The notes under the pieces were generated by a model. The model was not told where the DNA came from. It did no database searches and was given only the letters and a program-made list of their open reading frames with translations. Positions 1 to 11,579 of a stretch of DNA of 64,000 nt are shown here, one piece after another. This stretch comes from Mytilus trossulus (Eukaryota > Mollusca > Bivalvia > Mytilida > Mytilidae). A program made the position numbers and the translations under genes. The stretch is from contig NC_086383.1 of assembly GCF_036588685.1 (NCBI RefSeq), forward strand, positions 34,604,171-34,668,170, read 5' to 3'. Positions within the stretch are counted from its first letter, which is position 1; each line of letters opens with the position of its first letter.

Positions 1-707
1 ATATGAAGCAATAATTCTTACCCGCTTGTGCATCATACTGCTCCTTCTTCCTTCATCTTTAATATTGTCCTCTCTCCTGGAAATGTTTCGTTTTATACAT
101 CTCATTCTAATTGAACAATAAATTTTGAATGAAACTAATGCCCAGATGCGAATCATACGTAAGTTTAACATTAATTCAATCTTATTTATTTTCATTTATC
201 AATAAGTATAAATTAAATATTTGCTCCTTTTAATCAGTATAAAGTTGACACGACATAGAACGGTTAACCAATAATTGCAAAAAAATAAACTTTACTGAGG
301 TATCAGATCGTTCTGAATACACATACTTTATTTCCCTGTTAATCGGGACATGTTTCCAAGTCTTTATTTCATTCGTGTCAATAGAATCCTTTCTAAATTA
401 TGAGGAAACCAATGATAAACTATATTTGTCCAATTATATTTTCAAGTTGGCGTGAATATCTTATAAAATTAAAAGCTGCAAATCGTGATACTCAGCAGAA
501 CAAAGCAATTACCATTACGAAATTACGACACCCCCCCTTAATAAACAACAAAAATGTATGATTGTTTAAATTTTGCAACTTTTTGATTTAGACAAAAACT
601 TTGGCTAACCAAATGTTTATAATACCTGGTACCCGAAACACTTTATCCTAAATTAACATATATTTGTTCTTTGTAACTTAATGTATGTGCTTGTTTTACA
701 TTTTTAG
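1..707. other. Gene-free stretch upstream of first visible MAM exon
   Basis: AT-rich sequence in which I see no exon, RNA gene or clear repeat. The first MAM domain of the downstream gene is missing its opening exon (the one carrying the CxFE..C and DW motifs). That exon is not recognisable here, so the 5' end of the gene lies upstream of the window. Confidence 0.5.
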
Positions 708-840
708 GTCAAAACTCCTAGCTCTAGTACAGGCCCTGATGTTGCATATTCAGGAGAATACTACGCTTTCACTGAAGCATCATCACCCAGGCAGCCGAAT
801 CATGTGGCAACTTTTACTTCCTCTACATTCAAACTGCCAG
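708..840 (+). CDS. MAM domain 1, second exon
   Basis: Acceptor TTTTTAG and donor CAG/GTATTG, phase 0 in and phase 1 out. It encodes TGPDVAYSGEYYAFTEASS, the central MAM motif, aligning residue for residue with exon 7934-8069 of the second MAM domain. Confidence 0.8.
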
Positions 841-3800
841 GTATTGTAGAAAGGTTTTTAATCCGCAAAAATAAATAATCACGAAATATTTTTATTTATC
901 TTATTCAAGGAAAATCGAGAAAATTTACAACCCCAAAAATAATCCGCTATACGGGACGCTAAAGCTGCTTATAAGATGGAAATTATTGGTTGATAAGAAA
1001 TAAGAAGCTTGCATTACATGTATGTCAGACTAAACAAATCATTGAGTTTTGAATGAAAACCTATTTTGCTCAAATTTTAAGAATGCAAAAGCACTAAGTA
1101 CATTCGTTTAAAAAAATGATGACAAATCCGCGATATAATTTTTTTCTATTATCACATTATCAATTGCCCCTAGACAACAAAAATATTTTTAAATTAAAAT
1201 ACATTGGTTTATGAGTTTTTATCTTAGTAAATAAATTTCATACTCTGTCTGTTAACTCACCTGTTATTTTTCTTCAGATTCCCCATTCTGTATGCAATAT
1301 CACTATCATATGTATAGTGATCCTGGTTCCCTGGTCATCACTGCAGGTGAAAGAGGAAACAGTGAAAATGAAATTGAAATTTGGACAGGAAACCAGGGGG
1401 AGCAGTGGCACTCGAGCATTGTTCCGATACCGCAATTTTCAGATGCAGTTGTAAGCGTCATTTCACAAAATCACATTAATATTGTATTGCAATTTATCGC
1501 GATTCTACGAACTTTTCCTTTGAAGTCACTTAATGACTGATAATTTCCTATGATCTATATCTATTGTCACGACAAATTTATGTGACGTATATAATTTTTC
1601 TGACGTCAGACACTCAAATCAATCCATGTGTTCGTAGATAGTAGATGTTGTTGTGTCCTGTTAAATTGTTATACGATGATGACTGATGTTCCCATATTTT
1701 GACTATTTTATTGATTGTGACTGTTTATTTAACGCATCATGTAAATGTAACGGAATTTGATGAGACTGTTATTAAAGTGAGAGGGTTAGCGCTATAGAAC
1801 CAGGTTTAATCCACCATTTTCTACATTTGAAAATGCCTGTACCAAGTCAGGAATATGACAGTTCTTGTCCATTCGTTTTTGATGCGTTTTGTTTTTTGTT
1901 TTTTTGATTTTGCCATGTGATTATGGACTTTCCAAATTGATTTTCCTCTGAGTTCAGTATTTTTGTGATTTTACTTTTTGTCTGTACAATACATTTTTAA
2001 AGGAAACGGTTAAACTCTAAAATCATTATCGCTTATACGATATTAAACTTCCCATGAATATTATTTTGTGTTTGTAAGACTTAAAGGTAATAAAGATAAA
2101 ATACAAGTAAGTCCTGCGTAATCATGACATTAACCAACAAAATTAAAGGTAGCATGTTTAAAGTGGGATGTCCAGGATGAAGGTATAAAACTCTTGTCAA
2201 ATACTGTGGATTCGTTTATTTTCGTGGGTATCAATTTTCGTGGATTGCTGAAAACTTGCATTTTTGTGGATATTTAATTTCGTGGTTTTTGCCAATCTCT
2301 GTATACAAAGCCCGTTGAAATTATGTTATTTGTTGAACATTTGAAATCGTGGTTCATCTTTAACAACGAAACTCACGGAAAATGGCTTCCAACGAATTAT
2401 ATTATATCCATAGTACAGTTGACTACGGTCACTTAATGACTTGATGGTGACGAGTTAGTTCAGTTTAATTTTGCTCTTTTATTATAATTGTATGAATCAT
2501 CCTATGATTACAGTTTACACGTGTCTGTTCATGTAATTAAAGTGTTATCCAAATTGTAGATCTCAATACAAGGTATAAGAGGACCTACCAGTAAAGGAGA
2601 CATTGGGCTGGACTTGATCACTCTACAGAAGGGACTTTGTAAGTACATGTTAATAACTATAACAATATTCACATGTATATTTTCTGGTAACTTTCCCAAG
2701 GTATGTCTCTATGAGATGCATCCTACAGATCAGAACTTTGAACCAGTATGTAAACAAAATTTATTTTCTATGAATAATATAATTCTCCCCAAAATAGGCG
2801 TGGTTTGAGAAATAGCTGTTATACAAAAAATGGCAACTTTTAACAATAAACATTGTTTCGTAAAATCAATTTGAATATTTATGTAAACGACTTTTTCACT
2901 TTAAAACAAAATATTACTTCATCATGGCAATGGAAACAATTTATTGGTGGAAGGGATCAGTGCAAACAATTCGCCGTTTCAGAAGCTAATGCATCCTGGG
3001 TAATATTTTCCAAAGCATACACCAAAGCGTTTTAATTGGTTTAAAACGTTATAAACAATGGAAATTCAACCAATGACGTAACGTTATTTTCACTTTGGGG
3101 TACGAACAATGAAATTACCCATGATGCTTTAGATTCTGAAACGGCCAATTGTTCCTTTATAATCATACTTTTTTTTAATCAAATATCAGGTTCATCTCCA
3201 TGTGGCAGCTTTCCTTGTCAAAATGGTGGTATATGTACAGGGAACCAGGACGGCACTTATCAATGTAGTTGTAAATCAGCATTTACTGGTTCTGAATGTC
3301 AGTTTACAGGTATACGTCAACTTCTTACATTGATGTGAGGGTTTTATAACAGTGATTGTTACATATGTTCAACATAATCTATCAATGTTTCTCATTTCAT
3401 TATGGTACAAAATTAGAGCGTATTCTATTTTTTTTATTATATATTTTAATAGTTTACCTGTAATGTCATCCCTGAGTTGTCCAGGGAAGCCACTAATAAG
3501 GTCCAACATTCTCAGTCTCATGTGTCGGGGAAAATGCAAATGAGGAACATTAAACTCCAAATATAAATATTAAACATGTATCCATATGATTATAATATAT
3601 CTATATATTTACACATCACACCATATATATTCATTTGTTTAACGCATTCATTATACCTATATATGGTTTTTTTTTCACAGGAGCAACTTATAAACATTGT
3701 ATAAATACAATTAAGCAGTTTTAATGTAATAGCAGTTCATTTAGTTCTTTTGATATGCTAATTATTTTACTACATTCCGGTAGAGTGATCTTTTGCAACG

Positions 3801-6800
3801 TGTTTCTTGTTAAAATTCATCTGAAAGGAAATATATAATTCATCCATAAAAAGTAGGATTTATTATTTTGTTTTCTGAAAAGGAGTTATTAAAAGATATG
3901 GTGAGTAAATACTTGCTTATGATATGTACATGTTGACATAAATTGTCTTTTTGTTATAAGTATACAATAGACATAGCTTATATCCCGGGGCTTATATACA
4001 CAATAGGAAAATGCATAGATTGAAGGGGGAGTTGATAGCAATATTAATGATGGGTTTTTTTTTTTTTAATATTTAAGTGGTAATTACACTACCTTGATCA
4101 CGCAAAAATAATACATTCTTTTCCAAATGTCTCACATTTAGCAAAGAATGTTTCATTGTTCGTATGTTATTTAAGAGATTTGAATAAAAAAATCCTTTTT
4201 ATGTTTTTTCTTATTCACAATTCTCAATTTTGTTATCCCGTTCATTTGATAGTTTGCAATGTTCCTAAATCCATATAAATACAATTTGAAAATAACATAT
4301 TTCTGCGTTTATGACACCTGATACTCAACTAAACAAATTTCAAAAATTTCCCGCCAAACATGTTCCACCATTTTACAGTATATAAAAAAGGTAAAATAGT
4401 GATTATTTTTCATTACAAAATTGAAAATTTTCGTTTTAGCGATTATTTGTTTTTGTATTTTTCTGTCGTGTGAATTATATATCATGAATAAACTTCCCTT
4501 GTTTTGCTTTCATGTCAGCTTAATTCTTATTCAAATTGTCCAAAGTTTCTCTCCATAGTAGTTCCATCCCAATATGTTAATCCCCATTAAACTGACTATT
4601 TGGAGTTGTATTACTTTTCTTAAAGCATCGAGTATCTTTTAGAAACAATTTTGGGCATCAACGATAACTCTTGTTTTCTAAGTTTCATATTGATGCAGAA
4701 AGTGATTCTGCTTGCAGAATATATAACATATATATTTTGCTATGTTTTTTTTGCAGCATCTAATGCACCTCACGAACTAAACTAATTGTTTGTAGAATGC
4801 TACTAGATTTTCTAGAATAGATTCAATATCATCTTTATACCTCCCATCTGAAGCCTTTATTCTAGTGATTAGTTTTTCCGCGCCCTTCTTTTTACCAAGT
4901 TTCTGTACATGTATCACTTGTCTCTACCAATCAACCTTAGACCTTATTCTGTCTGCTTCGGCTTTTTTTGTCTTAAAAATTTGGAATTTCAGCCTTGAAA
5001 TTATGTAATTATTCAATTCGTTTTTACTATTTCAAGGACCGGTTCCTGTAGTATTATCCAATCTTTTTTCTCACTCCTTTGTTTGTTTTTCTTAACATTA
5101 AATTGTTTTGCCACTTCTATAGTAATCCTTATTATCTTTATCTTAGATTCCATTACAAATACTTTTTTTCTAATTTTCAGTTTATTAAGCTTTCGAACGT
5201 ATTTCAAGATGAATCCGATTGGAAAACTTATGAGTTCATTTTCCACGTTTCGGTACCGCTTAAATTTTTTTCAATACATTTTCTTGGTGAATGAACAAGA
5301 AATTCACTAGAGTTAACCCGACAAAAAGTGTCGCTTGAGTTGTGCTTTATGAGAGTCTCTCACCAACATGATACATATAGATGCTATCACTGTGTCGAGT
5401 GTGATGCGATATGTATCCACTCGAGACAGTTAAAATTTCAATTTTAAAACGGGTGGCTTTTAAATATTTGAAATTTAACTGTCGAGAGTGGATAAATATC
5501 GCATTACACGAGATTCGGTGGTGGAATCTGTTTCTCTAATGATTTTCAAACAATACGTAAGCAAAGTTATTTCTTCTTTGCGATTGATCTGCAAAAAGGT
5601 TTGTTCTTTCTATGCAACATCATCAGACATGGTCGCCCTTTTCATGTCGTCACAATTGGACATTCAGAGGAAAACAAGAAAATTCTGCGTCATCATCTGA
5701 TTTTAACCAATGAAGAACTGAGATCAAACGAACCACACATTGATTAAATTTTTTTATACAATGGGTGCAGAAAAGGATAAAATGACGAAGAATTAAAGAA
5801 ACAAACAAAAATAACGAGTAACATACATTGATATCTTCTGAGGTTATGAGATTCTAGCAAATAAATCAACGGATTCTGAAAACAAGTAAATTCTTCTGTT
5901 TAACTCCACAAATGACTACAACAAGATGACTGCCTGGACTTGGCACATCAAGGGCACATGGCAACTTATCGTCATCAGTATTCATAAACGTATATTACAA
6001 CTAACTATATCAACAGCTATGAATTCGCTGTTTCAGAATCTAAAGGACTCTAGGTAATCTCATTGTTCGTACATCAAAATGAAAATTATGTTACGTCATT
6101 GGTTTAATTTCCATTGTTTAGAGCGTTAGGGTAAACAATATTTTATTATGAATAATGCAAGTTTAATTATTAACCTATTCTCAATTAGGATTCAGAAACA
6201 CGCATCGAGTGCTTATATTAATCTGTCTCCTTGTTTAGAGCGATTTAAACCAATCACAACGTTTTGGTGAACCCTTTTTAAAATATTACCCAGAATGCAT
6301 TAGATTCTGAAATGGCAAATTGTACAGACTGATAAATCAAATGCTGGATGTCTTTTATTTTATTGTGTCGTTGATATACTATGTATTTGACGTAAATCCC
6401 AATATTAAGGATTTTCCAGTTCAGAAATGCATGCTATAAAAGAGCGACTAAAGCTACCAGAGGGACAGTCAAACTCAAAAATCGAAAATAACTGACAACG
6501 CCTTGGCTAAAAATTAAGAAAAGACAAACAAACATTAGTACACGTGACACAACATGAAAAACTAAAGAATAAGCAACACGAACCTCACCAAAAACTAGGG
6601 ATGCTATCAGCTGCTCCGGAAGAGTATGCATATCCTGCTCCGGAAGGGTAAGCATATCCTGCTCCACATGTGACACCCGTTGTGTTGTCATAATTGACAT
6701 TAAACGTATATTGAACAGTAACAGACAATTAGAAAGTATGCTATTAGAGTTATAAAACAATATGGATTACATTCTTGTATAAATAAAGGCAACAGTAGTA

Positions 6801-9800
6801 TACTGCTCTTCAATAGTCAATAATCGATTGAGCAAGAGAAAAAAACAGGTCATAAACCAAAACCGAGTGAAACACATCCACTTTAAAAGAAAAACAACAG
6901 ATTAACGGTAATACTGAACTGTTACAAAAACAAACTCAAACATATATATAGAAAACTGTAACATAGAATCCCAACTCATCAAATGATATTACAGGGAATA
7001 GAAAGAATTTATTATGAATATACTATATTTGTTATTTAAAATTTTGAAGTTTACATTCTTTTATCATGTTTATTGCAGACAAAAGATTAGAGACATCTAT
7101 GGCATGTGATTTCGAGGACAATGAAGTTGGTTGTATATTTGAAAATTCATTATCTTACGATGTTTTTGATTGGAGAAGACGAACAGTGAGTTAAAATTCA
7201 TCCATATATGTTTTATGCTACCATCATCTAATTAGCGTGTAATCATACTATTTCTTCTTTTTTACAGTGAGGAACTATCCTTTAATGAAAGAAAATATTA
7301 TTATAAGTTATCTTAGTGAATTTACATTCTTTTTTGTCATGGAAGGTGTTCTGGCTATCGTAATATATTAACTTACGTCAAAGGTTTTAGACAAACTTTT
7401 ATTGATTATCGAGTTAAATCTCATATTTTCTTTCAGGAATGAATGTGATAAATTTTTTTATGAAGAAATCACATAAAAAAATTGGCGCACACAGAATAAA
7501 ACCTACTAAACACTTTTTAAAAAGAAAACAAAACCATATAATTTCAATATAACCATGATACTTGGTTAACACAATATGACGCTAATGACATCAATTTGAA
7601 ATAATATGCTTTGGTTCATACAATAATGTATGTCTAATTAACAACAAGAAAAGCTGACTTGCAGTTCAATTTCTTTATGTCAGCATCTCGATGCATTAAG
7701 AAAATAAAACACATTTTAAACCCCACCACTCAACTTGTTTGTCATATTGGAGTCTTCATTAAGCAGTTTAAAGAAATGAGGGGGTTAGACCCGTGTCAGA
7801 CAGGTGTATAATTGTTTGTTTACATGAATTTTTTATTCAAATATGTTCTTTAGTATTTCCATTGTATTGTTTGTTTATATTGCTTTGACCCTTGTGGTTG
7901 TAATTTCACAATAAAGATTAAATCTATAAATAGGGTACGACTTCAAGTGTTAATACGGGACCAATTAATGGGGCCGAATCTGGATCCTACTACATGTATA
8001 CAGAGGCATCATCTCCTCGGAATGAAGGTGATTTTGCAGTTATGGATACTATCAAATATAGACTAAAAGGTAATATTTATAGGATTTGAGTTTGCATGAC
8101 ATGTTTTTCTGTAATTTTGTTCATTGAGTACGTCTTATTTAAAATCGTTTAGAGGACCAAATCATGATTTAAAACCTTATCAATTAAATCGGCTTTGAAC
8201 CGGTAAAATACGTGCAACGAAGAACATTTGGTGGATTATCTATCAACAAATTTTATTTTCCTCGTGAAAAGAAAACAGCCTCGTAAATAAGTTTGTGTAT
8301 GTAGAAAACTAAATTTTTACTTTCTGTAAAATTAGGAAATATCCACAGTATGAGGACATCGATAACAATAGTCTGCCCCTCACTTTAACTCCTCCAACTT
8401 AGAATAAACAAGAATGTGTCCCCAGTACACGGATGTCCCAACCGCACTATCATTTTCTATGTTCAGTGGACCGTGAAAATGGGGGGATATATCTACTACC
8501 TCGACCAAAAACTTTAACCAAAACTTTAACCTTAAACGGGACGAACGGACGGACGCACAGACCAAAAAACATAATGCCCATAAATGGAGTATAAAAAACT
8601 AAAATTGAAATTACAGAAGATCTACGATCCCCATTACGAGTTGTTGGACAAATACTCTATGTCTGTGTCTCGTCCCTCGTCTTAATAACGCCATAAGCCA
8701 CCTTTACCTATAGGTCTAGACGGATCCTTTGTAATTGATTGTGTCCTTTCTACGTAACTTGACATTTCCAATGAGCATCGAATTATTGATGTATGCATAA
8801 GGCAAAAGCTAGCCCTTTCAATAAAGCCGGTCTCACTCTTTTGATTCGCAAGGTTTTTTTTCACTATTACCTTGTTTGTTTTTTCTACTACAATTTACTG
8901 TTTTGATCATCTTAAATCAATTGTTGCCTATATTGTATGGCCTATTTATTGCCCATATTGTATCGTATTAATTTTTTTTATCTCGTATAAAAGAGGGACG
9001 AAAGATACCAGAGGGAGAGTCAAACTCATAGATAGAAAATAAACAGACAACGCCATGGGTTAAAAGAAAAAGATAAAAAGACAAATAATAGTACAAAAGA
9101 CACAACATAGAAAACTAAAGACTAAGCAACACGAATCCCACCAAAAACTTGGAGTGATCTCAGGTGCTCCGGAAGAGTAAACAGATCCTGCTCCACATGT
9201 GGCATAATATTTACTGTATAATGAATGTTGCATACAAAAAATACACATTTTTTTTATTTTAGATTCTGCATATTGTCTTTCGTTGTCTATCAATATGAGG
9301 GGACAACCTGGAGAATTAGTCATTTCAGCTGAAGAACGTATTGGTAGCTGGTATGGTGAGGCGTCATATCTGGGATATCAAGGAGATGATTGGTTTAACG
9401 CCAATATCAATATACCGCAGATTTCGGACCCAGTAGTAAGTACATATTGTGTTTATAAACATTATGTTCCAATGTTGTATCTTTGGTTGAGTATATAATG
9501 CGAAATTATCTTATGGTTCACCCTGCGATATACCAGTTATCTAATTTTGTTTTGAAGGAGATTGAATGATTTGAAGAAAAAAACATTATAACTCTACAAC
9601 ATGTTACTGTGTGTCTGAAGACTTTTTCTTTCATTATAAATAAATTGATCTTTTCTGTGATTCAATATTGAAGGCATTTGGATTACTGAACTATTTTTTT
9701 AAATATGTCTGGTTTAGTAATTAAAGATAATGCTGTATTACCTGCATTCGTCCGAAGCACGTTTCATAATTGTTTTTATATCATAATTTAATACTAGGAC

Positions 9801-11323
9801 ATGACTGAAGATGTTTAGGTTTATGAATGTTTATACGAATTCAATGATTGCAAAAATGTCTAGAATAAAATTCATCAAGTATGCGAACGAATTAACATGT
9901 CCTGATTTACGACCAAAATCAACACTTCATATGTTGTATGGTCAACATTAGGAATTGGTTGAGACAAACGACAGACACAATACTACTATTTAGATAAAGA
10001 TGTTTTCTCAGGCATACATTACCTTAGCTGTATTTGGCAAAACTTTTTGGAATTTTGGTCCTCAATGCTTTTCAACTTCGTACTTTATTTGGCCTTTTTT
10101 TAACTTTTTTTGGATTCGAACGTCACTGGTGAGTCTTTTGTAGACGAAACGCGCGTTTGGCGTATATATAAAATTTAGTCCTGGTACCTATGATGAGTGT
10201 ATTTATTTTGTATTATAATAACCATGCTTTGAAATCTGAGAGCATAATTACTTTTTCATGTAATTATGCCTGTGCTATTGTTTAATTTTATAGGTTTCAA
10301 TTGTAGTCTTATAATCCATGTTGAAGTCAGTAGTGAATGTTCTGCTAATGTATTGTTTTCACAGGAACTTTAGTTTAATCATTTAACTTCAGTATGTTAA
10401 ATGTTCAAGTTGTCATGATATTTTATAGATTTCAATAATAGGATATATAGGCAGCACTTCTAAAGGAGACATAGCAATTGATCATATGGTACTGACAGAA
10501 GGACAATGTAAGTATATTGGTGACTGATTATTTATTTACAGGATAAAACAACATTTGTGAGTCACATGAGAAGGGATAATGATTTATCCGTATGTTAAGT
10601 GGAAAAATAGAATAAAGCTGACGTAATGGAAGGTGGTTTAGGGCACTACAGGACAAAGGCAAATTTCTCAATTGAATTATTCTATTAAAACCATTGGAGG
10701 TTTGTATTCCAACATCCTGTTCCTTGAATAAAATGGTGAAATCAAATAATATAAATCCAGCTCACTATTGATTGGTTTTAAAATCGTTTCACATGTGGTG
10801 AAGTGCATGTGATTATTGTTTCATCAATTTTCAAACCGATGATATAACATGTATAATAACAATAACAGAACTTTGAATATAAACAACTGAATCGTCTACA
10901 TAAACCAAAACATTCATGCCAAATTAACTGATTTTTTTCTGGTAACCAGTGAAACTTATTACTTTGGATTTATTTATTTTCGTTGGTATCAATTTTCGTG
11001 GATTGAGAAAAAAATGTCTGCATACAATCTTAAAGAAAATGTGAAAGTTTATGACCATTTAGATTCGCGGTTACAAAAAATGGTACCACACGAAATATAA
11101 AGAATCCACAGTATTCAAACTTTTAGTGAACTTAACTAAAACCAAATATCAAATTCTTGCGCAGACGTGTTTATACATGACTTTCTCCTTCACTTCTGCA
11201 AAAGGGTATGCTTTATCTATCTGAGAGTGTTGCATTTTTGAATCATCTGTTATCTTTTGGCGTGCAAATGTAATATATTTTGTGTATCAACATGAATAGT
11301 TTATCTTATATTTTTCAGGTTAA
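708..11323 (+). CDS. MAM-EGF-MAM domain protein gene (5' partial)
   Basis: Multi-exon gene for an extracellular or cell-surface protein. Exons read in frame with AG/GT borders: 708-840, 1278-1450, 2560-2638 (MAM 1, first exon missing), 3190-3309 (one EGF domain), 7079-7185, 7934-8069, 9263-9435, 10429-10507 (complete MAM 2), and a probable terminal piece at 11319-11323. MAM hallmarks are visible: CDFEDNEVGC and DWRRR in exon 1, TGP...SGSYYMYTEAS in exon 2, a Cys followed by GYQGDDW in exon 3, and GDIAIDHMVL in exon 4. Internal domain borders are all phase 1, which suits exon shuffling. MAM domains are 160-170-residue adhesion modules of receptors, meprins and many expanded bivalve proteins. 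No transmembrane segment is visible downstream, so a secreted product is likely, but the signal peptide lies outside the window. The exact protein cannot be named. Confidence 0.85.
1278..1450 (+). CDS. MAM domain 1, third exon
   Basis: 173-base exon, phase 1 in and phase 0 out, borders TTCAG and GTAAGC. It encodes a Cys, then YHYHMYSDPGSLVI and WTGNQGEQWHSS, the third MAM block. It has exactly the same length as the matching exon 9263-9435. Confidence 0.85.
1540..1990 (+). repeat. Dispersed repeat family D, copy 1
   Basis: Shares long near-identical stretches with 44020-44460, for example GGTTTAATCCACCATTTTCT and TGCCATGTGATTATGGAC. A more diverged copy lies at 34680-34890. All three copies are in the same orientation. 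It lies in the intron after the third MAM exon. Its class is unknown; no terminal inverted repeat or poly-A tail is evident. Confidence 0.7.
2205..2410. repeat. Dispersed repeat family E, copy 1
   Basis: Contains TTTATTTTCGTGGGTATCAA and TTTTCGTGGATT, ending with an inverted version of the same words. Related copies lie at 10963-11116, 16260-16400 and 53555-53745. The ends are roughly inverted repeats, which suggests a foldback element. Confidence 0.6.
2560..2638 (+). CDS. MAM domain 1, last exon
   Basis: 79-base exon, acceptor TTGTAG and donor T/GTAAGT. It encodes ISIQGIRGPTSKGDIGLDL, the final MAM block. It is phase 1 out, so that the closing Cys is completed by the EGF exon. The matching exon 10429-10507 is also 79 bases. 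Confidence 0.85.
2660..2840 (+). repeat. Short dispersed repeat shared with 53140-53345
   Basis: The words CACATGTATAT-TTTCTGGTAAC, TATGTCTCTATGAGATG and GAACCAGTATGTAAACAAA recur in the same order in a TUBGCP5 intron at 53140-53345. This shows a dispersed element of about 180-200 bp of unknown class. Confidence 0.55.
2965..3153. mobile_element. Foldback MITE (family F), copy 1
   Basis: The left end AACAATTCGCCGTTTCAGAA...TGGGTAAT is matched by its inverse at the right end (ATTACCC...TTCTGAAACGGCCAATTGTT). This gives inverted arms of about 80 bases around a short centre. A second, expanded copy of the same family is at 6022-6322. There is no coding capacity. It sits 37 bases upstream of the EGF exon. 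Confidence 0.7.
3190..3309 (+). CDS. EGF-like domain exon
   Basis: 120-base phase 1-1 exon encoding one EGF repeat. The six-cysteine pattern is clear: CGSFPCQNGGICTGNQ, then YQCSCKSAFTGSECQF. No calcium-binding DxNE signature is seen. It links the two MAM domains. Confidence 0.88.
3310..5389. other. Intron sequence without recognisable features
   Basis: First part of the intron between the EGF exon and the second MAM domain. It is AT-rich with homopolymer runs. Minus-strand reading at about 4780-5290 has a faint retrotransposon flavour but is broken by many stops, so I do not call it. Confidence 0.4.
5395..5510. mobile_element. Foldback MITE with arms of about 45 bp
   Basis: The left arm GTGATGCGATATGTATCCAC...GACAGTTAAA is inversely repeated as TTTAACTGTC...GTGGATAAATATCGCATTACAC, with a spacer of about 30 bases. 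This is typical of a miniature inverted-repeat element or a strong cruciform. No obvious target-site duplication. Confidence 0.7.
5520..6021. other. Intron sequence, nothing recognised
   Basis: Short chance reading frames only. No splice-bounded exon or repeat signature was seen. Confidence 0.4.
6022..6322. mobile_element. Foldback MITE (family F), copy 2
   Basis: The ends AATTCGCTGTTTCAGAATCTAA and TTAGATTCTGAAATGGCAAATT are inverted repeats and match the ends of the copy at 2965-3153. This copy is longer because the centre contains an extra insertion. Both copies lie in the same gene, about 3 kb apart. Confidence 0.65.
6436..6690. repeat. Dispersed repeat family C, copy 1
   Basis: Carries CCAGAGGGACAGTCAAACTC, then GACAACGCC, AAGCAACACGAACC and GCTCCGGAAGAGT, in the order also seen at 8990-9212. 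Fragments occur at 35970-36110 and 40680-40835, with degenerate inverse copies at 17000-17175 and 24740-24800. The GCTCCGGAAG block is duplicated here. Probably a non-autonomous element widespread in mussel genomes (inference). Confidence 0.65.
7079..7185 (+). CDS. MAM domain 2, first exon
   Basis: Phase 1 in, phase 0 out, acceptor TTGCAG and donor ACA/GTGAGT. It encodes MACDFEDNEVGCIFENS and VFDWRRRT, the classical MAM opening with the first two cysteines and the DW motif. Confidence 0.88.
7186..7933. other. Intron, nothing recognised
   Basis: AT-rich intron between the first two exons of MAM 2. No repeat, RNA or extra exon was seen. Confidence 0.45.
7934..8069 (+). CDS. MAM domain 2, second exon
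   Basis: Phase 0 in, phase 1 out, donor AAAG/GTAATA. It encodes NTGPINGAESGSYYMYTEAS, homologous to 708-840 with one extra codon. Confidence 0.85.
8380..8590 (-). repeat. Dispersed repeat resembling 59590-59740 (inverse)
   Basis: Read on the minus strand it gives GGGCATTATG, TGGTCTGTGCGTCCGTCCG and AGGTTAAAGTTTT. The same order occurs on the plus strand at 59590-59740 inside a TUBGCP5 intron. It is a dispersed element in opposite orientations at two loci. Confidence 0.6.
8990..9212. repeat. Dispersed repeat family C, copy 2
   Basis: Same ordered blocks as 6436-6690 (GAGGGACGAAAGATACCAGA, AAGCAACACGAATCCCACCA, GCTCCGGAAGAGTAA). It ends only about 50 bases before the third exon of MAM 2. Confidence 0.65.
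9263..9435 (+). CDS. MAM domain 2, third exon
   Basis: 173 bases, phase 1 in and phase 0 out, borders TTTTAG and GTAAGT. It encodes a Cys, then LSINMRGQPGELVISAEE and GYQGDDWFNANINIP. Same size and phase as 1278-1450. Confidence 0.88.
10013..10198 (+). repeat. Dispersed repeat family A, copy 1
   Basis: Contains TGGCAAAACTTTTTGGAATT, then GTAGACGAAACGCGCGTTTG and a terminal TCCTGGTACC. Family A recurs at 18266-18520, 28573-28925, 28926-29072, 40134-40277, 41925-42227 and 42228-42408. Class unknown; its right end is regularly TCCTGGTACCTTTGATAACT. Confidence 0.7.
10429..10507 (+). CDS. MAM domain 2, last exon
   Basis: 79 bases, acceptor TTATAG and donor T/GTAAGT. It encodes GSTSKGDIAIDHMVLTEGQ and the first base of the closing Cys codon. 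Size and phases are identical to 2560-2638. Confidence 0.85.
10963..11116. repeat. Dispersed repeat family E, copy 2
   Basis: Contains TTTATTTATTTTCGTTGGTA and TTTTCGTGGATTGAG, with an inverse-like right end (CACACGAAATATAAAGAATC). It matches 2205-2410. Confidence 0.55.
11319..11323 (+). CDS. Possible terminal exon: Cys codon then stop
   Basis: After the last MAM exon (phase 1, T/GTAAGT), a good acceptor (pyrimidine tract ending TTTTTCAG) is followed by GTTAA. That would complete the final MAM cysteine (TGT) and stop at once with TAA. Seen directly: signal and frame. Inferred: that this acceptor is used. A later exon elsewhere cannot be excluded. Confidence 0.3.
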
Positions 11324-11579
11324 TTATATATAAGAAGAAAACATGAACGATGGACAACCAAGACATTTTTAATTTACAATAATTTATTTGTGCAACTTTA
11401 CATAGATATGACTTTTTATGTGTTTTTGAATGATTGTCAATTATGATTTTAACAATATATTTACAGTAATAATTGTTCAGAATCTGATTAAAGCTGTACT
11501 CTTCAATGCATCGATTAGTTTTATTCACATATGTGTTTGAAAGATTGCTTGACTGTTGATTGCTAATAGTGACATCTTG

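Noticed and set aside
4780-5290. Possible LINE-like remnant on the minus strand
   Set aside because: Isolated phrases look like the linker before a LINE reverse transcriptase, but many stops and frameshifts and no catalytic motif make this too weak to call.
6434-6760. Minus-strand 108-codon open frame
   Set aside because: It lies in dispersed repeat family C, and the repeated LPEQDMHTLPEQ comes from a local duplication of repeat sequence.
9060-9323. Minus-strand 87-codon frame overlapping a MAM exon
   Set aside because: Shadow of the real exon on the other strand plus family C repeat.
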